Shown here: one piece after another, positions 31,315 to 39,828 of the stretch | Numbering within the stretch: the first letter of the stretch is position 1 | Layout: each line of letters opens with the position of its first letter | Assembly: GCF_008180615.1 (NCBI RefSeq) | Contig: NZ_VTEH01000005.1 | Coordinates: 138,554-202,553, forward strand | Length of the DNA stretch: 64,000 nucleotides | From: Rossellomorea vietnamensis | GTDB taxonomy: Bacteria > Bacillota > Bacilli > Bacillales > Bacillaceae_B | Direction: 5' to 3' | Made by a program: the position numbers and the translations under genes | The notes under the pieces: generated by a model | The model's input: the letters and a program-made list of their open reading frames with translations, nothing else | Database searches by the model: none | Told to the model about the DNA's origin: nothing

Positions 31315-32740
31315 GAACTACCCACCACTTACCGCCCTTACAGGTCGCTTGAAGTGGGGGATTCCTAAGAACACAAACCTATTGGTTCGTTTTTGATTAG
31401 GCTAACTCCGCAGTCCCTGCGGTTAATCGCAATGCTTCATTGCGAAGATTTATACTTGCGTTAAGATCCCTTTGATGGTTGCTTTTACAGTTTGGACACG
31501 TCCATTCACGCAACGCAAGATCTTTAACAGCTTTATACCTATGATTACATACAGAACATAGCTGGCTGGAAGGGAAATTTTTCGCTGCGGCTACCACCTG
31601 TTTACCGTACCATAATGATTTGTATTCCAACATAGACCTGAATTGGGCCCAGCTTACTTCGCTGATCCCTTTTGAAAGGTCTTTGTTTTTTAACATTTTT
31701 TTGACGGACAAATTTTCAATGCCGATAATGTCGTGGTTTTTGACTATTTCGGTAGAGATTTTATCCAGCATATCTTTTCTTGCATTAGCGATTTTTTCGT
31801 GCAGCCGGGCAACTTTCTTTTTTTGTTTAGTCCAATTCGAAGAACCCAATTGCCTCCTAGAAAGAATGCGTTGGGCATTAATTATTTTCTTTTCTAATGT
31901 ACGGAAAAAGCGGGGGTTTTTATAAGTTGTGCCATCTGAAAGAGTTGCGAAATCCTTCAAACCTACGTCGATTCCGACAGAGGTGCCGGTTTTCTTATAG
32001 TGTTGAACTGCTGATTCAGCCAAAATTGAAACGAAGAACTTACCCGAAGAGCTTCGTCGAATGGTGGCGTTCATTATTCGCCCTTCTACCTCACGACTCT
32101 TGGCAAAGCGAACCAGGCCGAGTTTTGGCAATTTGATGTGTTTATCTTTCACTTGTATATTCCCGTTCACAAACTTTGTGGTATAAGATTGAACAGGATT
32201 CTTCTTCGATTTGAAGCGAGGTAAACGGTTTTGTTTCTTGTAATACCGTGTGTAGGAATCATGAACGATTTCAACTGATTTCTGAAGGGCGATACTATCG
32301 ACTTCTTTCAAGAATGAATAGGTCTTCTTGAGCTCTCGAACAGCTTTGATGGATTGGTTCTTGTTGAAGAATTCACCTTTCCAATTGTTCTGTGAAAGCT
32401 GTCCATTCTGTACCATTTCATTTACGATAGACCAATAAGCGTCTTTGTTCTTTTGTTTCCCAACAAAATAGTTGTAGATAAACCGGGAACAACCGAACGT
32501 TTTATTGATTAATTCAATCTGTTTGTGATTTGGATAGATCCTGAATTTAAAGGTTTTTTTAACATACAAATGTTTTCACCTCCTGGTAGTAATTATACCA
32601 AGAAAGATTGCATTTCGGGAACATATGTTTCTTTCAGAGTTTTTTTAGTAGAGACCAAAAGGCAGGCGATTCATCTCCCCCTTACCGTTGGGCTATGCCC
32701 TTCACACGCTTGAAGAGGGAGTTTTCTCGCCATTTTTAGA
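31315..32740 (-). mobile_element. tnpB-only IS200/IS605-family element
   Basis: The element carries only tnpB, no tnpA, and interrupts a GNAT gene. Its right end (about 31315-31367) has CCACTT/AAGTGG able to fold into the hairpin typical of IS605 ends, just past the tnpB stop, where the guide (omega) RNA is expected to end. The left end (about 32650-32740) has CTCCC/GGGAG arms. TTTAT on the minus strand at 32740-32744 could be the target-adjacent motif. No target duplication is expected for the family. Without tnpA it depends on a transposase in trans. Confidence 0.75.
31397..32569 (-). CDS. tnpB: TnpB, RNA-guided nuclease of an IS605-type element
   Basis: A 390-residue protein. The N-terminal helix-turn-helix/OrfB part (KFRIYPNHKQIELINKTFG) is followed by a RuvC-like nuclease with all three acidic residues: D201 (GIDVGLKDFATL), E285 (IGIENLSVKKM) and D368 (NHQRDLNASINL). 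The zinc finger has C338, C341, C358 and C361 (LCSVCNHRY, WTCPNCKS). TnpB proteins cut DNA under guidance of an RNA made from the element's 3' end and are related to the ancestors of Cas12. The frame is full length, so nuclease activity is possible. ATG 32569 follows CAGGAGGTG. Confidence 0.95.
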   Translation of the reverse strand: MYVKKTFKFRIYPNHKQIELINKTFGCSRFIYNYFVGKQKNKDAYWSIVNEMVQNGQLSQNNWKGEFFNKNQSIKAVRELKKTYSFLKEVDSIALQKSVEIVHDSYTRYYKKQNRLPRFKSKKNPVQSYTTKFVNGNIQVKDKHIKLPKLGLVRFAKSREVEGRIMNATIRRSSSGKFFVSILAESAVQHYKKTGTSVGIDVGLKDFATLSDGTTYKNPRFFRTLEKKIINAQRILSRRQLGSSNWTKQKKKVARLHEKIANARKDMLDKISTEIVKNHDIIGIENLSVKKMLKNKDLSKGISEVSWAQFRSMLEYKSLWYGKQVVAAAKNFPSSQLCSVCNHRYKAVKDLALREWTCPNCKSNHQRDLNASINLRNEALRLTAGTAELA

Positions 32741-32743
32741 TAA

Positions 32744-33019
32744 AGAGAACTTGCAGCGACAGGCGCTTTCATATCCGAAACACCGGAAGAGGCCAGGGTT
32801 GTGAGAATGTCAGTGGTGTCTTCCTATAGAGGATTGGGGCTCGGACGCAAGATGCTTCAGTTCTTAGAGCAGGAAGCTAAAAGGAGAGGAGCCATACATA
32901 TGGTGCTGGAAACTAATCAAGAATGGAGTGACGCCATCTCTTTTTACAGGAACAATGGATATCAACCATATAAGAGAGAAGACGAAAGAATTCATTTTAG
33001 AAAAAAAATCTCCACTTGA
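32744..33019 (+). pseudogene. GNAT acetyltransferase, C-terminal fragment
   Basis: The frame reads RELAATGAFISETPEEARVV, then the acetyl-CoA pyrophosphate loop SSYRGLGLGRKMLQFLEQEA, MVLETNQEWSDAISFYRNNG and ends EDERIHFRKKIST. This is the second half of the gene begun at 31150. A stop (TAA 32741-32743) lies in frame at the junction. An internal GTG at 32801 could start a shorter product, but it would lack most of the fold. Confidence 0.82.
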
Positions 33020-33147
33020 CTGTAATCGGTTACAATCAGGTCTTTTTTTCTGCTAATTATAGGGGTATAATGAATTGTGAAAAATTAAAATTTTAGATAA
33101 TTTATAGACTATAGAGAAAACGCAGCGGGAGAAAAGGGGAATTGTAT

Positions 33148-34698
33148 ATGAACATGGAAAAACTGCAAGAAAGCATGTATCAGCTGATTGTTGAAACTTC
33201 AACGAACCTGCCAAAGGATGTTAGAAGAGCAATTAAGACAGCGAAGGCAAGAGAAAGTGCAGGAACGCGTTCAGCAATGAGTTTGGCGACCATCTCAAAC
33301 AATATTAAGATGGCTGATGATAAAGTTTCGCCGATCTGCCAGGATACCGGATTGCCAACGTTTAAAATCAAAACACCAGTTGGCGTAAACCAGTTACAGA
33401 TTAAAGAAGCCATCTATACCGCCATGAAAGAAGCAACTAAGGATGGGAAGCTGCGCCCGAATTCAGTGGATTCCCTCACCGGAGCGAACAGTGGGGACAA
33501 CTTGGGACTAGGTACACCTGTCATCAAATTCGAGCAGTGGGAGAAAGACTACATTGATGCCCGTTTAATCCTTAAAGGAGGCGGCTGTGAAAACAAGAAT
33601 ATTCAATACAGCCTGCCATGCGAACTGGATGGCTTAGGGCGTGCCGGCCGCGACCTTGATGGCATCCGGAAATGCATCATGCACTCTGTTTATCAGGCAC
33701 AAGGACAGGGCTGTTCTGCAGGCTTCATCGGTGTCGGAATCGGCGGAGATCGTTCTTCTGGTTATGACCTTGCGAAAGAGCAGCTATTCCGTTCTGTGGA
33801 GGATACAAACAGCCATGAAGATCTCCGCAAGCTTGAGGAGTATGTTATGGATAATGCCAATGAACTTGGAATCGGCACCATGGGATTCGGCGGTGAAACG
33901 ACTTTGCTTGGCTGCAAGGTTGGTGTCATGAACCGCATCCCGGCAAGCTTCTTTGTTTCTGTTGCGTACAACTGCTGGGCTTTCAGAAGATTGGGCTTCA
34001 AGCTTGATGCAGATACAGGATCAGTTCAGGAATGGCTTTATCAGGAAGGCGAGCTGGTCGACCTGTCCGAAAACACAGCACAGCAGGAGACGGCAGCAGC
34101 ATCACAAGGGGATTCCGATGTGATTACACTTCAGGCTCCTATTACGGAAGAGAAAATCCGCAGCCTGAAAGTGGGTGATGTGGTGCGTATCGACGGAAGA
34201 ATGTACACAGGCCGTGACGCAATCCACAAGCACCTCTCCGATAATGAATCACCGGTAGACCTTGACGGCCAAGTCATCTATCACTGCGGACCGGTCATGA
34301 TGAAGGATGAAGGAGGAAGCTGGCATGTGAAAGCAGCCGGGCCGACCACTTCCATCCGCGAAGAGCCTTATCAAGGAGATATCATGAAGAAATTCGGCAT
34401 CCGTGCCGTAATCGGAAAAGGCGGTATGGGACCAAAAACGCTTGAGGCCCTGGGTGAGCACGGCGGTGTTTATTTAAATGCCATCGGCGGAGCAGCCCAA
34501 TACTATGCTGACTGTATTAAATCCGTAGAAGGTGTGGACTTCATGGAATTCGGCATTCCTGAAGCAATGTGGCATCTTGAGGTGGAAGGCTTCACTGCAG
34601 TCGTAACAATGGATTCACACGGAAACAGTCTTCATAAAGATATTGATAAATCATCACTCGAAAAACTTTCTCAATTTAAAGAGAAGGTCTTCAGCTGA
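33148..34698 (+). CDS. Class I fumarate hydratase (iron-sulfur)
   Basis: A 516-residue TCA-cycle enzyme interconverting fumarate and L-malate. It has both halves of class I fumarase in one chain. Three cysteines fit the [4Fe-4S] ligands: SPICQDTGLP, GQGCSAGFIG and TLLGCKVGV. The C-terminal beta domain contains VGDVVRIDGRMYTGRDAIHK and the GKGGMGPKT loop. ATG 33148 has AAAGGGGA 7 bp upstream. It is oxygen-sensitive in known cases, unlike the class II FumC used by B. subtilis. It is monocistronic with a terminator at 34713-34740. Confidence 0.92.
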   Translation: MNMEKLQESMYQLIVETSTNLPKDVRRAIKTAKARESAGTRSAMSLATISNNIKMADDKVSPICQDTGLPTFKIKTPVGVNQLQIKEAIYTAMKEATKDGKLRPNSVDSLTGANSGDNLGLGTPVIKFEQWEKDYIDARLILKGGGCENKNIQYSLPCELDGLGRAGRDLDGIRKCIMHSVYQAQGQGCSAGFIGVGIGGDRSSGYDLAKEQLFRSVEDTNSHEDLRKLEEYVMDNANELGIGTMGFGGETTLLGCKVGVMNRIPASFFVSVAYNCWAFRRLGFKLDADTGSVQEWLYQEGELVDLSENTAQQETAAASQGDSDVITLQAPITEEKIRSLKVGDVVRIDGRMYTGRDAIHKHLSDNESPVDLDGQVIYHCGPVMMKDEGGSWHVKAAGPTTSIREEPYQGDIMKKFGIRAVIGKGGMGPKTLEALGEHGGVYLNAIGGAAQYYADCIKSVEGVDFMEFGIPEAMWHLEVEGFTAVVTMDSHGNSLHKDIDKSSLEKLSQFKEKVFS

Positions 34699-34712
34699 GT
34701 ATAGTTTGCTGC

Positions 34713-34740
34713 ACCGCTTCCTTTCAGGGGGCGGTTTTTT
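34713..34740 (+). terminator. Fumarase terminator
   Basis: ACCGCTTCC (34713-34721) pairs with GGGGGCGGT (34727-34735), including two G-U pairs, then TTTTTT. The stop codon of a minus-strand small gene lies in its loop. Confidence 0.85.
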
Positions 34741-34882
34741 GATTGTCTAGGAATAAAAAAATGCTGTAGTCCTGCTCAAAATTAAACCTGTCCACCCTGA
34801 CCTGCAGCCTTTTGATTAACTCACCTGTTTCTTGTCTTTTTCCATCAATTAGAAGGCATGTTACCGTTCTCCTTTGCAACAC
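34724..34882 (-). CDS. Small protein of about 52 residues, start uncertain
   Basis: A minus-strand frame from GTG 34882 reads LQRRTVTCLLIDGKRQETGE, LIKRLQVRVDRFNFEQDYSI and FLFLDNQKTAP. Composition looks coding, with a strand-helix-strand pattern. The start is odd: GTG 34882 has no ribosome site, whereas AAAGGAG within the frame points to an ATG (34861) that opens a different frame and stops after four codons. A one-base deletion after that ATG may have broken the gene, or translation begins at GTG/TTG. I do not recognise the family. It lies in the position of yfjT relative to pdaA in B. subtilis, which was not verified. Confidence 0.45.
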   Translation of the reverse strand: MLQRRTVTCLLIDGKRQETGELIKRLQVRVDRFNFEQDYSIFLFLDNQKTAP

Positions 34883-35017
34883 TAAAAATAGTACGTAATT
34901 TCATAATGCCTATTATCAGTCATAGGGAGACCGGTTAGTTTTAACCAAACCGATATGAACGAAATGGCTGCGCAATGAAATTATGCAATCGACTTACTAT
35001 GGAGAGAAGGTTGAATT

Positions 35018-35824
35018 ATGAAAAAGGTTTTAACTGTAATTGTAGCTGCTTTTCTCACTTTCGGGATCATTGATGGGAATACTCAAGCATCGCAGGTCCC
35101 TAATAAAAGTATCGGCTGGGGATTTAAAAAAGGAAACGAAGGCAAACAGGCTGAAGCTGGAAAAACATATGACGAGCTGTTGAAGAAATACGGTGCTTTT
35201 TATAAAGATTCTCCTGATGAAAAGGTTCTATACCTGACTTTCGACAACGGATATGAAAATGGATACACCGGAAAGATACTGGATGTGCTGAAAGAAGAGA
35301 AGGTGCCCGCAGCCTTTTTTGTTACAGGACATTATTTGAACAGTGCACCGGATTTGGTAAAAAGAATGGCGAATGAGGGCCATATAGTCGGTAACCACTC
35401 ATGGAGCCATCCTGATTTAACAGCAGTGTCAGATGAAAAGCTGCGAAAAGAATTGGATATGGTTAAGGAGAAAACAGCAGAGATCACTAAGCAGCAGACA
35501 ATGGCGTATCTGCGTCCGCCAAGAGGGGTGTTCAGTGAACGTACCATGAAGCTTGCAAAGGATGCCGGCTATACGCATGTCCTATGGTCCCTTGCTTTTG
35601 TCGACTGGCACACAGACAGCCAGAAAGGGTGGCAGTACTCTTATAATAATATTATGAAGCAGATCCATCCCGGAGCTGTAATGCTTTTGCACACTGTATC
35701 CAAAGATAATGCGGAGGCACTGGGAAAGGTCATCAAGGATCTAAAGAAAGAGGGATATACGTTCAAGAGCCTGGATTATTACGAAATGAGTAAGAACGGG
35801 AGAAATCCACTGCTTACACCATAA
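35018..35824 (+). CDS. pdaA: Delta-lactam-biosynthetic polysaccharide deacetylase PdaA
   Basis: A 268-residue exported enzyme that removes acetyl groups from N-acetylmuramic acid so that muramic delta-lactam forms in spore cortex, needed for germination. A signal peptide covers residues 1-24 (VLTVIVAAFLTFGIIDG). The NodB catalytic motifs are present: LTFDNGYENGY (motif 1), GNHSWSHPDL (metal H-x3-H), LRPPRGVFS and VLWSLAFVDWH, with LLHTVS at the end. ATG 35018 follows GGAGAGAAGG. Its cortex role implies late mother-cell or forespore expression; I saw no convincing sigma-G promoter. Confidence 0.94.
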   Translation: MKKVLTVIVAAFLTFGIIDGNTQASQVPNKSIGWGFKKGNEGKQAEAGKTYDELLKKYGAFYKDSPDEKVLYLTFDNGYENGYTGKILDVLKEEKVPAAFFVTGHYLNSAPDLVKRMANEGHIVGNHSWSHPDLTAVSDEKLRKELDMVKEKTAEITKQQTMAYLRPPRGVFSERTMKLAKDAGYTHVLWSLAFVDWHTDSQKGWQYSYNNIMKQIHPGAVMLLHTVSKDNAEALGKVIKDLKKEGYTFKSLDYYEMSKNGRNPLLTP

Positions 35825-35833
35825 GGAATATAG

Positions 35834-35863
35834 GGATAGGACATGTAATGTTCTATCCTTTTT
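35834..35863 (+). terminator. pdaA terminator
   Basis: GGATAGGACA (35834-35843) and TGTTCTATCC (35849-35858) form a stem with one G-U pair, then TTTTTATT. Confidence 0.88.
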
Positions 35864-36020
35864 ATTAGTGCTTTAGAACTTTAAATAACCGATGCGCTCT
35901 CACTTTAGAGCAGTACAGTTAACTGTAGCTTAAGGCACGATACCTGAGAATCGTAAAAATTTATGCCTTTTGCCTAAAAATGCTATAATACTCATAAACG
36001 TTTTTAAAAGTGAGGGTGTT

Positions 36021-36893
36021 ATGAGAGAAAAATTGCTTACGGTATCGCCTCCTTATAATTTCGATTTGGTTTTGGACAGGTTATCCCTGGATCCATTGAA
36101 CATCGTCGATATAGAAAATCGGACAGTGAAGGTACCTTTTTATAGTGAAAAAAATGAGGTTTTAACGGTGGCGGCCACAGGCAGCACCGATGAGCCTTCT
36201 TTTTTGATAAAGATGGATAGTGCAGATGAAGATGGCAGCCGCCTGGCTTTTTTGAAAAGGATCTTTCAGTGGGAAGGGACTCTTCATGACATTCATGAGC
36301 ATTTTTTGGAAACCGACTTAAGAGAAATTTTTCTTGAGCACTCCGGGACGCCGGTCGTTCTTGAGTTCAGTCCCTATGCCACACTGATGAAAAGCATTAT
36401 TCACCAACAGCTTAATCTGTCGTTTGCCCACACACTGACAGAAAGGTTTGTTCACAAGTATGGACAGCTGAAGGATGGCGTCTGGTTCTATCCCCGGCCT
36501 TCAGAAACAGCCCTGATTGAAGTATCTGAACTGAGGGACCTTCAATTCAGCCAGAGAAAAGCCGAGTATGTGATAGGTGTCTCCAAGGAAATCGCAGAGG
36601 GACGTTTGGATTTGGAAAAGCTTCAGGAAAAGTCCGATGAAGTGATAATGAAGGATCTAGTGAAGCTGAGAGGTATTGGTCCTTGGACGGCTGAAAACTA
36701 TCTCATGTTTGCTCTTGGCAGGCCGAATCTTTTTCCGAAAACAGATATCGGCATACAAAATGCGCTGAAAAAATTGTATGGGATGGACAGAAAACCGACA
36801 TTGGCTGAGATTGAAAAAATGAGTGCAGCCTGGAGTCCTTACTTAAGCTATGCCTCACTGTATTTATGGAGAAGTATTGAAAATAGGAAGTGA
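36021..36893 (+). CDS. yfjP: DNA-3-methyladenine glycosylase (AlkA type) YfjP
   Basis: A 290-residue base-excision repair enzyme. The C-terminal HhH-GPD region reads [19 protein letters not shown] followed by the catalytic aspartate in [13 protein letters not shown]. The N-terminal 100 residues match the AlkA-like cap domain, and [15 protein letters not shown] is the expected helix before HhH. It excises alkylated purines. ATG 36021 (GTGAGGGTG upstream) is chosen over an upstream ATG without a site. It lies 4 bp before the RumA-type gene, as in the B. subtilis yfjP-yfjO pair. Confidence 0.9.
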   Translation: MREKLLTVSPPYNFDLVLDRLSLDPLNIVDIENRTVKVPFYSEKNEVLTVAATGSTDEPSFLIKMDSADEDGSRLAFLKRIFQWEGTLHDIHEHFLETDLREIFLEHSGTPVVLEFSPYATLMKSIIHQQLNLSFAHTLTERFVHKYGQLKDGVWFYPRPSETALIEVSELRDLQFSQRKAEYVIGVSKEIAEGRLDLEKLQEKSDEVIMKDLVKLRGIGPWTAENYLMFALGRPNLFPKTDIGIQNALKKLYGMDRKPTLAEIEKMSAAWSPYLSYASLYLWRSIENRK

Positions 36894-36897
36894 AGAA

Positions 36898-38292
36898 GTG
36901 AAGAAGGATCAAACAATAAAAATCAAAGAAAAACAGCAGTTTCCGCTTACTATTAAAAGACTCGGAATCAACGGCGAAGGTGTCGGCTATTTCAAAAGAC
37001 AGGTTGTCTTTGTACCGGGTGCACTGCCGGGTGAAGAGGTTGTTGTGGAAGCGGTTAAGGTACACCCGAAGTTTGCTGAAGGCCGTGTGAAAAAAGTAAG
37101 AAAAAGATCAGAGCATAGAACGAAGCCGCCTTGTCCCGTCTATGAGCAGTGCGGAGGCTGCCAGCTTCAGCACCTGAGCTATGAACAGCAGCTTGTAGAA
37201 AAAAGGGATATCCTCATGCAGTCACTTGAGAAGCACACCAAATTCGATTTAGAAAAGCTCGATGTTAAACCGATGATCGGAATGGTAGAGCCCTGGTATT
37301 ACCGGAATAAAAGCCAATTCCAATTGGGTTTCAGGGACGGTAAAATCATATCCGGATTGTACAGCTTGAATTCCCATAAGCTTGTAGACATTCCTGAATG
37401 CATTGTACAACATCCGTCTACAAATAAAGTGACTAACGAAGTAAAGAGAATCCTTAGCGACTTTAAGGTCAAGATTTATAATGAAAGAACGAAAAAAGGT
37501 ACTGTCAAAACGGTAGTAACCAGAGTGGGAGTAACAACTGGTGAAGTCCAGGTCGTTCTTGTAACAGTAGGTAAAGACCTTCCTCGTAAAGAAATGATTT
37601 TAGAAGAAATCAACAAGAGGCTGCCTGAAGTTAAATCAGTAGCACAGAACATCAATCCTAAACCGACCTCTCTCATTTTCGGAGATGAAACGATTCATCT
37701 TTATGGAACAGAATCAATTGTTGAGCGTCTTGATAAGTTCTCATATGAACTATCTGCCAGGGCTTTCTTTCAGCTGAATCCTTCACAAACCATCCACCTT
37801 TACAATGAGGTGAGAGATGCTGCGGGATTGACTGGGCATGAAAAGCTGGTGGATGCCTATTGCGGTGTCGGAACGATCGGCATGTGGCTGTCAGGCGGGG
37901 CAAAAGAAATCCGCGGAATGGATGTTATTAAAGAAAGCATCGAAAACGCAAGAAAAAACAGCGAGAAGTTCGGAATGGAAAATAGCGTATATGAAATAGG
38001 AACTGCCGAAGAATGGCTTCCTAAGTGGAAAGCAGAAGGGTGGAGACCTGACGTGGTCGTTGTCGATCCACCGAGGACTGGCTGCGAACCAAGCTTCCTA
38101 AAGACAATCTTAAAAGTGAAGCCGAAGAAATTCATATACGTATCCTGCAATCCATCAACGCTTGCAAAGGATTTGAAAACATTAAGTCATGCATATGAAG
38201 TAGAGTACATCCAGCCTGTTGATATGTTTCCTCAGACTGCGCATGTTGAGAGTGTTGCGAAATTGGTATTAAAAGAAGCAGGTTCCCGATAG
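36898..38292 (+). CDS. yfjO: 23S rRNA (uracil-5-)-methyltransferase, RumA/RlmCD type, YfjO
   Basis: A 464-residue enzyme forming 5-methyluridine in 23S rRNA. An N-terminal TRAM domain (about 10-70) binds RNA. The iron-sulfur cysteines appear in [18 protein letters not shown] plus a fourth in DIPECIVQ. The SAM motif is [17 protein letters not shown], and the catalytic nucleophile lies in [13 protein letters not shown] after DPPRTGC. GTG 36898 (AGGAAG 7 bp upstream) is the start, since the frame otherwise extends into yfjP. The stop codon lies inside the terminator hairpin. Confidence 0.9.
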   Translation: MKKDQTIKIKEKQQFPLTIKRLGINGEGVGYFKRQVVFVPGALPGEEVVVEAVKVHPKFAEGRVKKVRKRSEHRTKPPCPVYEQCGGCQLQHLSYEQQLVEKRDILMQSLEKHTKFDLEKLDVKPMIGMVEPWYYRNKSQFQLGFRDGKIISGLYSLNSHKLVDIPECIVQHPSTNKVTNEVKRILSDFKVKIYNERTKKGTVKTVVTRVGVTTGEVQVVLVTVGKDLPRKEMILEEINKRLPEVKSVAQNINPKPTSLIFGDETIHLYGTESIVERLDKFSYELSARAFFQLNPSQTIHLYNEVRDAAGLTGHEKLVDAYCGVGTIGMWLSGGAKEIRGMDVIKESIENARKNSEKFGMENSVYEIGTAEEWLPKWKAEGWRPDVVVVDPPRTGCEPSFLKTILKVKPKKFIYVSCNPSTLAKDLKTLSHAYEVEYIQPVDMFPQTAHVESVAKLVLKEAGSR

Positions 38293-38310
38293 GGGAGTCT
38301 GCTTCTTTTA
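38275..38310 (+). terminator. yfjP-yfjO terminator overlapping the stop codon
   Basis: AAGCAGGTTCCC (38276-38287) pairs with GGGAGTCTGCTT (38293-38304) through two G-U pairs, then CTTTTAG. The UAG stop sits in the loop, so translating ribosomes could interfere with folding. Confidence 0.75.
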
Positions 38311-38524
38311 GTTTAAAGAAGAAAGCCAGAAGCCTTCATTTTTAATCTTCAACAAAGTCATTGCTAAATGGATGCTTGATAATTAAGTTCTTTTGCAGCA
38401 CAGGAGACGCTTAACTATTCGTCTATCTTTTTTAAAAATGTAACTTTTTTCTGTTTGGAGAAATATACTAAAAATGAAGTTTAACAAGGCACTATGCAAG
38501 TAATGATTAGAGAGGAATGAGAAA

Positions 38525-39052
38525 GTGGCTAAACCAAACTGGCATGAAGACTTTATTCTGCATTTAGCAAGTGTTATTCGACCAAAGACGTATGTAGAGC
38601 TGGGATTATATAGATGCGAATTATTTAACAAAATGGCGGAATTCTCAGATCAATTAGTAGGAGTAGATATAAACGCTGGGGCGGGGAAATACATGCTGAA
38701 TTCACCTAAGGCTCAATTTTTCCATGGAACGACTCAGGAGTTTGCCGAAAATTTAGAAGCGAACCCATTAAAGATTGATATGCTATTTATCGATGCAGAC
38801 CATTCCAAAGAGGCAGTGCTGCAAGACTTTAGAAACTTCTTCCCGTATGTAGTACCGCATGGCCTGATTTTATTTCATGATTCACATCCTAGAGACAATC
38901 GGATGATACAGCCTTCTTTATGTGGGACAGCCTATCAAGCAATTGAGGAATTATCCAAGGAAAGGGAGCTATTTGAAATGGTGACGCTGCCTATTTCTCC
39001 TGGAGTGACCATATGCAGAAAACGGAAAAAACAATTATCCTGGCATGAATGA
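38525..39052 (+). CDS. Class I SAM-dependent methyltransferase, small
   Basis: A 175-residue protein. YVELGLYRCELFNKMAEFS is the motif I region, GVDINAGAGKY the acidic strand end, and IDMLFIDADHSKEAVLQDF the motif typical of CmcI/Methyltransf_24-like enzymes, which often use a metal and act on sugars or small hydroxylated substrates. GTG 38525 with AGAGAGGAATGAG upstream is the start. It is monocistronic. The substrate is unknown. The region after it (39053-39300) carries a DnaA-box-like cluster. Confidence 0.75.
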   Translation: MAKPNWHEDFILHLASVIRPKTYVELGLYRCELFNKMAEFSDQLVGVDINAGAGKYMLNSPKAQFFHGTTQEFAENLEANPLKIDMLFIDADHSKEAVLQDFRNFFPYVVPHGLILFHDSHPRDNRMIQPSLCGTAYQAIEELSKERELFEMVTLPISPGVTICRKRKKQLSWHE

Positions 39053-39187
39053 ATAACTCCCTTTGATAAAAATATCAACTATCATACGCATTCACTGTGT
39101 ATAAGGGCTGTCCCTACTGCACAGTGATGTATTTTATAAACATACTTATTCACATGAGAAACATTACTATTGTTAATATTCTGAAAG

Positions 39188-39229
39188 TTATCAACATTAT
39201 CCACAATCTGTTGTGGATTACTATCAACA
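39188..39229. promoter_or_regulatory. Cluster of DnaA-box-like 9-mers
   Basis: TTATCAACA (39188-39196) is directly followed by the consensus box TTATCCACA (39197-39205). TGTGGATTA (39212-39220) is an inverted box with one mismatch, followed by CTATCAACA (39221-39229). ATCCACAA/TTGTGGAT also forms a hairpin. Four 9-mers in 42 bp are more than expected by chance. No replication gene is near, so this would be a DnaA-binding cluster away from oriC, if bound at all. Confidence 0.5.
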
Positions 39230-39263
39230 GGTTATTAACAAAAAATGGTTAAAAATGTGGAAA

Positions 39264-39291
39264 AAGATGGTCCGTTTTTCAGGACCATCTT
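39264..39291 (-). terminator. yfhD terminator
   Basis: AAGATGGTCC (39264-39273) and GGACCATCTT (39282-39291) form a 10-bp stem; on the minus strand TTTTCCACATTTTT follows. It lies 10 bp past the yfhD stop. Confidence 0.85.
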
Positions 39292-39300
39292 CATTGTTAA

Positions 39301-39495
39301 TTATCGTTTATTTCTATTTGCAACCTGCTGACGCTGATTTGCGGCATTCGAACGCGCTTGAGCTTCCATATCCGCTTGATCGGCAAGCTCGCGGGAAAAC
39401 TCCTCGTCAACACCGTCAGTCTTCATGTTTTTAGGAACCTGAGGAAGTTTGTTTTTGTTTTTATCACGTGTTTTATGGCCATGTGCTCTGCCCAT
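39301..39495 (-). CDS. yfhD: YfhD family small protein
   Basis: A 64-residue hydrophilic protein: MGRAHGHKTRDKNKNKLPQV, PKNMKTDGVDEEFSRELADQ and an Arg/Gln/Asn-rich tail. This is the YfhD family pattern, conserved in Bacillus next to yfhE and yfhF. Function is unknown; the composition suggests a disordered, nucleic-acid- or spore-associated protein. AAAGGGGAC precedes ATG 39495. It follows yfhE with a hairpin between them. Confidence 0.9.
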   Translation of the reverse strand: MGRAHGHKTRDKNKNKLPQVPKNMKTDGVDEEFSRELADQADMEAQARSNAANQRQQVANRNKR

Positions 39496-39526
39496 TCGAA
39501 CCGTCCCCTTTCATGATGAGAAAGAT

Positions 39527-39561
39527 AAAGGAGCGAAAACGGAAAATGTTTTCGCTCCTTT
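39527..39561 (-). terminator. Hairpin between yfhE and yfhD
   Basis: AAAGGAGCGAAAAC (39527-39540) pairs perfectly with GTTTTCGCTCCTTT (39548-39561). On the minus strand ATCTTTCTCAT follows, a poor T-run. It may be the yfhE terminator or an attenuator. Confidence 0.6.
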
Positions 39562-39646
39562 AGTATTAGCGGGAACCAGCTTTTTAAAAAGAGGTATTTC
39601 TTTCAAGATCACAGAATGCATAAAAGGATAAGTGGTTCAGCAGAAC

Positions 39647-39766
39647 TTAATGCTTTTTCTGTGTGTAGCCGCCAGCTCTGTCTGCGCGCTTGAATTCACG
39701 GGAATAAGTGACTTCTTGCATAGAGGACAGGACGGATTTTGTTTTTTCTTTACGTTTTTTCTCCAC
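39647..39766 (-). CDS. yfhE: YfhE family small protein
   Basis: A 39-residue basic protein starting at GTG 39766 (AAAGGATG upstream): EKKRKEKTKSVLSSMQEVTY, then SREFKRADRAGGYTQKKH. The core EVTYSREFKRADRA matches B. subtilis YfhE. It is part of the conserved yfhD-yfhE-yfhF cluster; the function is unknown. The GTG start and short length make it easy to miss. Confidence 0.85.
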   Translation of the reverse strand: MEKKRKEKTKSVLSSMQEVTYSREFKRADRAGGYTQKKH

Positions 39767-39828
39767 AGCAATCATCCTTTCTCAAATGAATATATACCTA
39801 TTTTTTCCTATCATTTGAGAATTCATAC

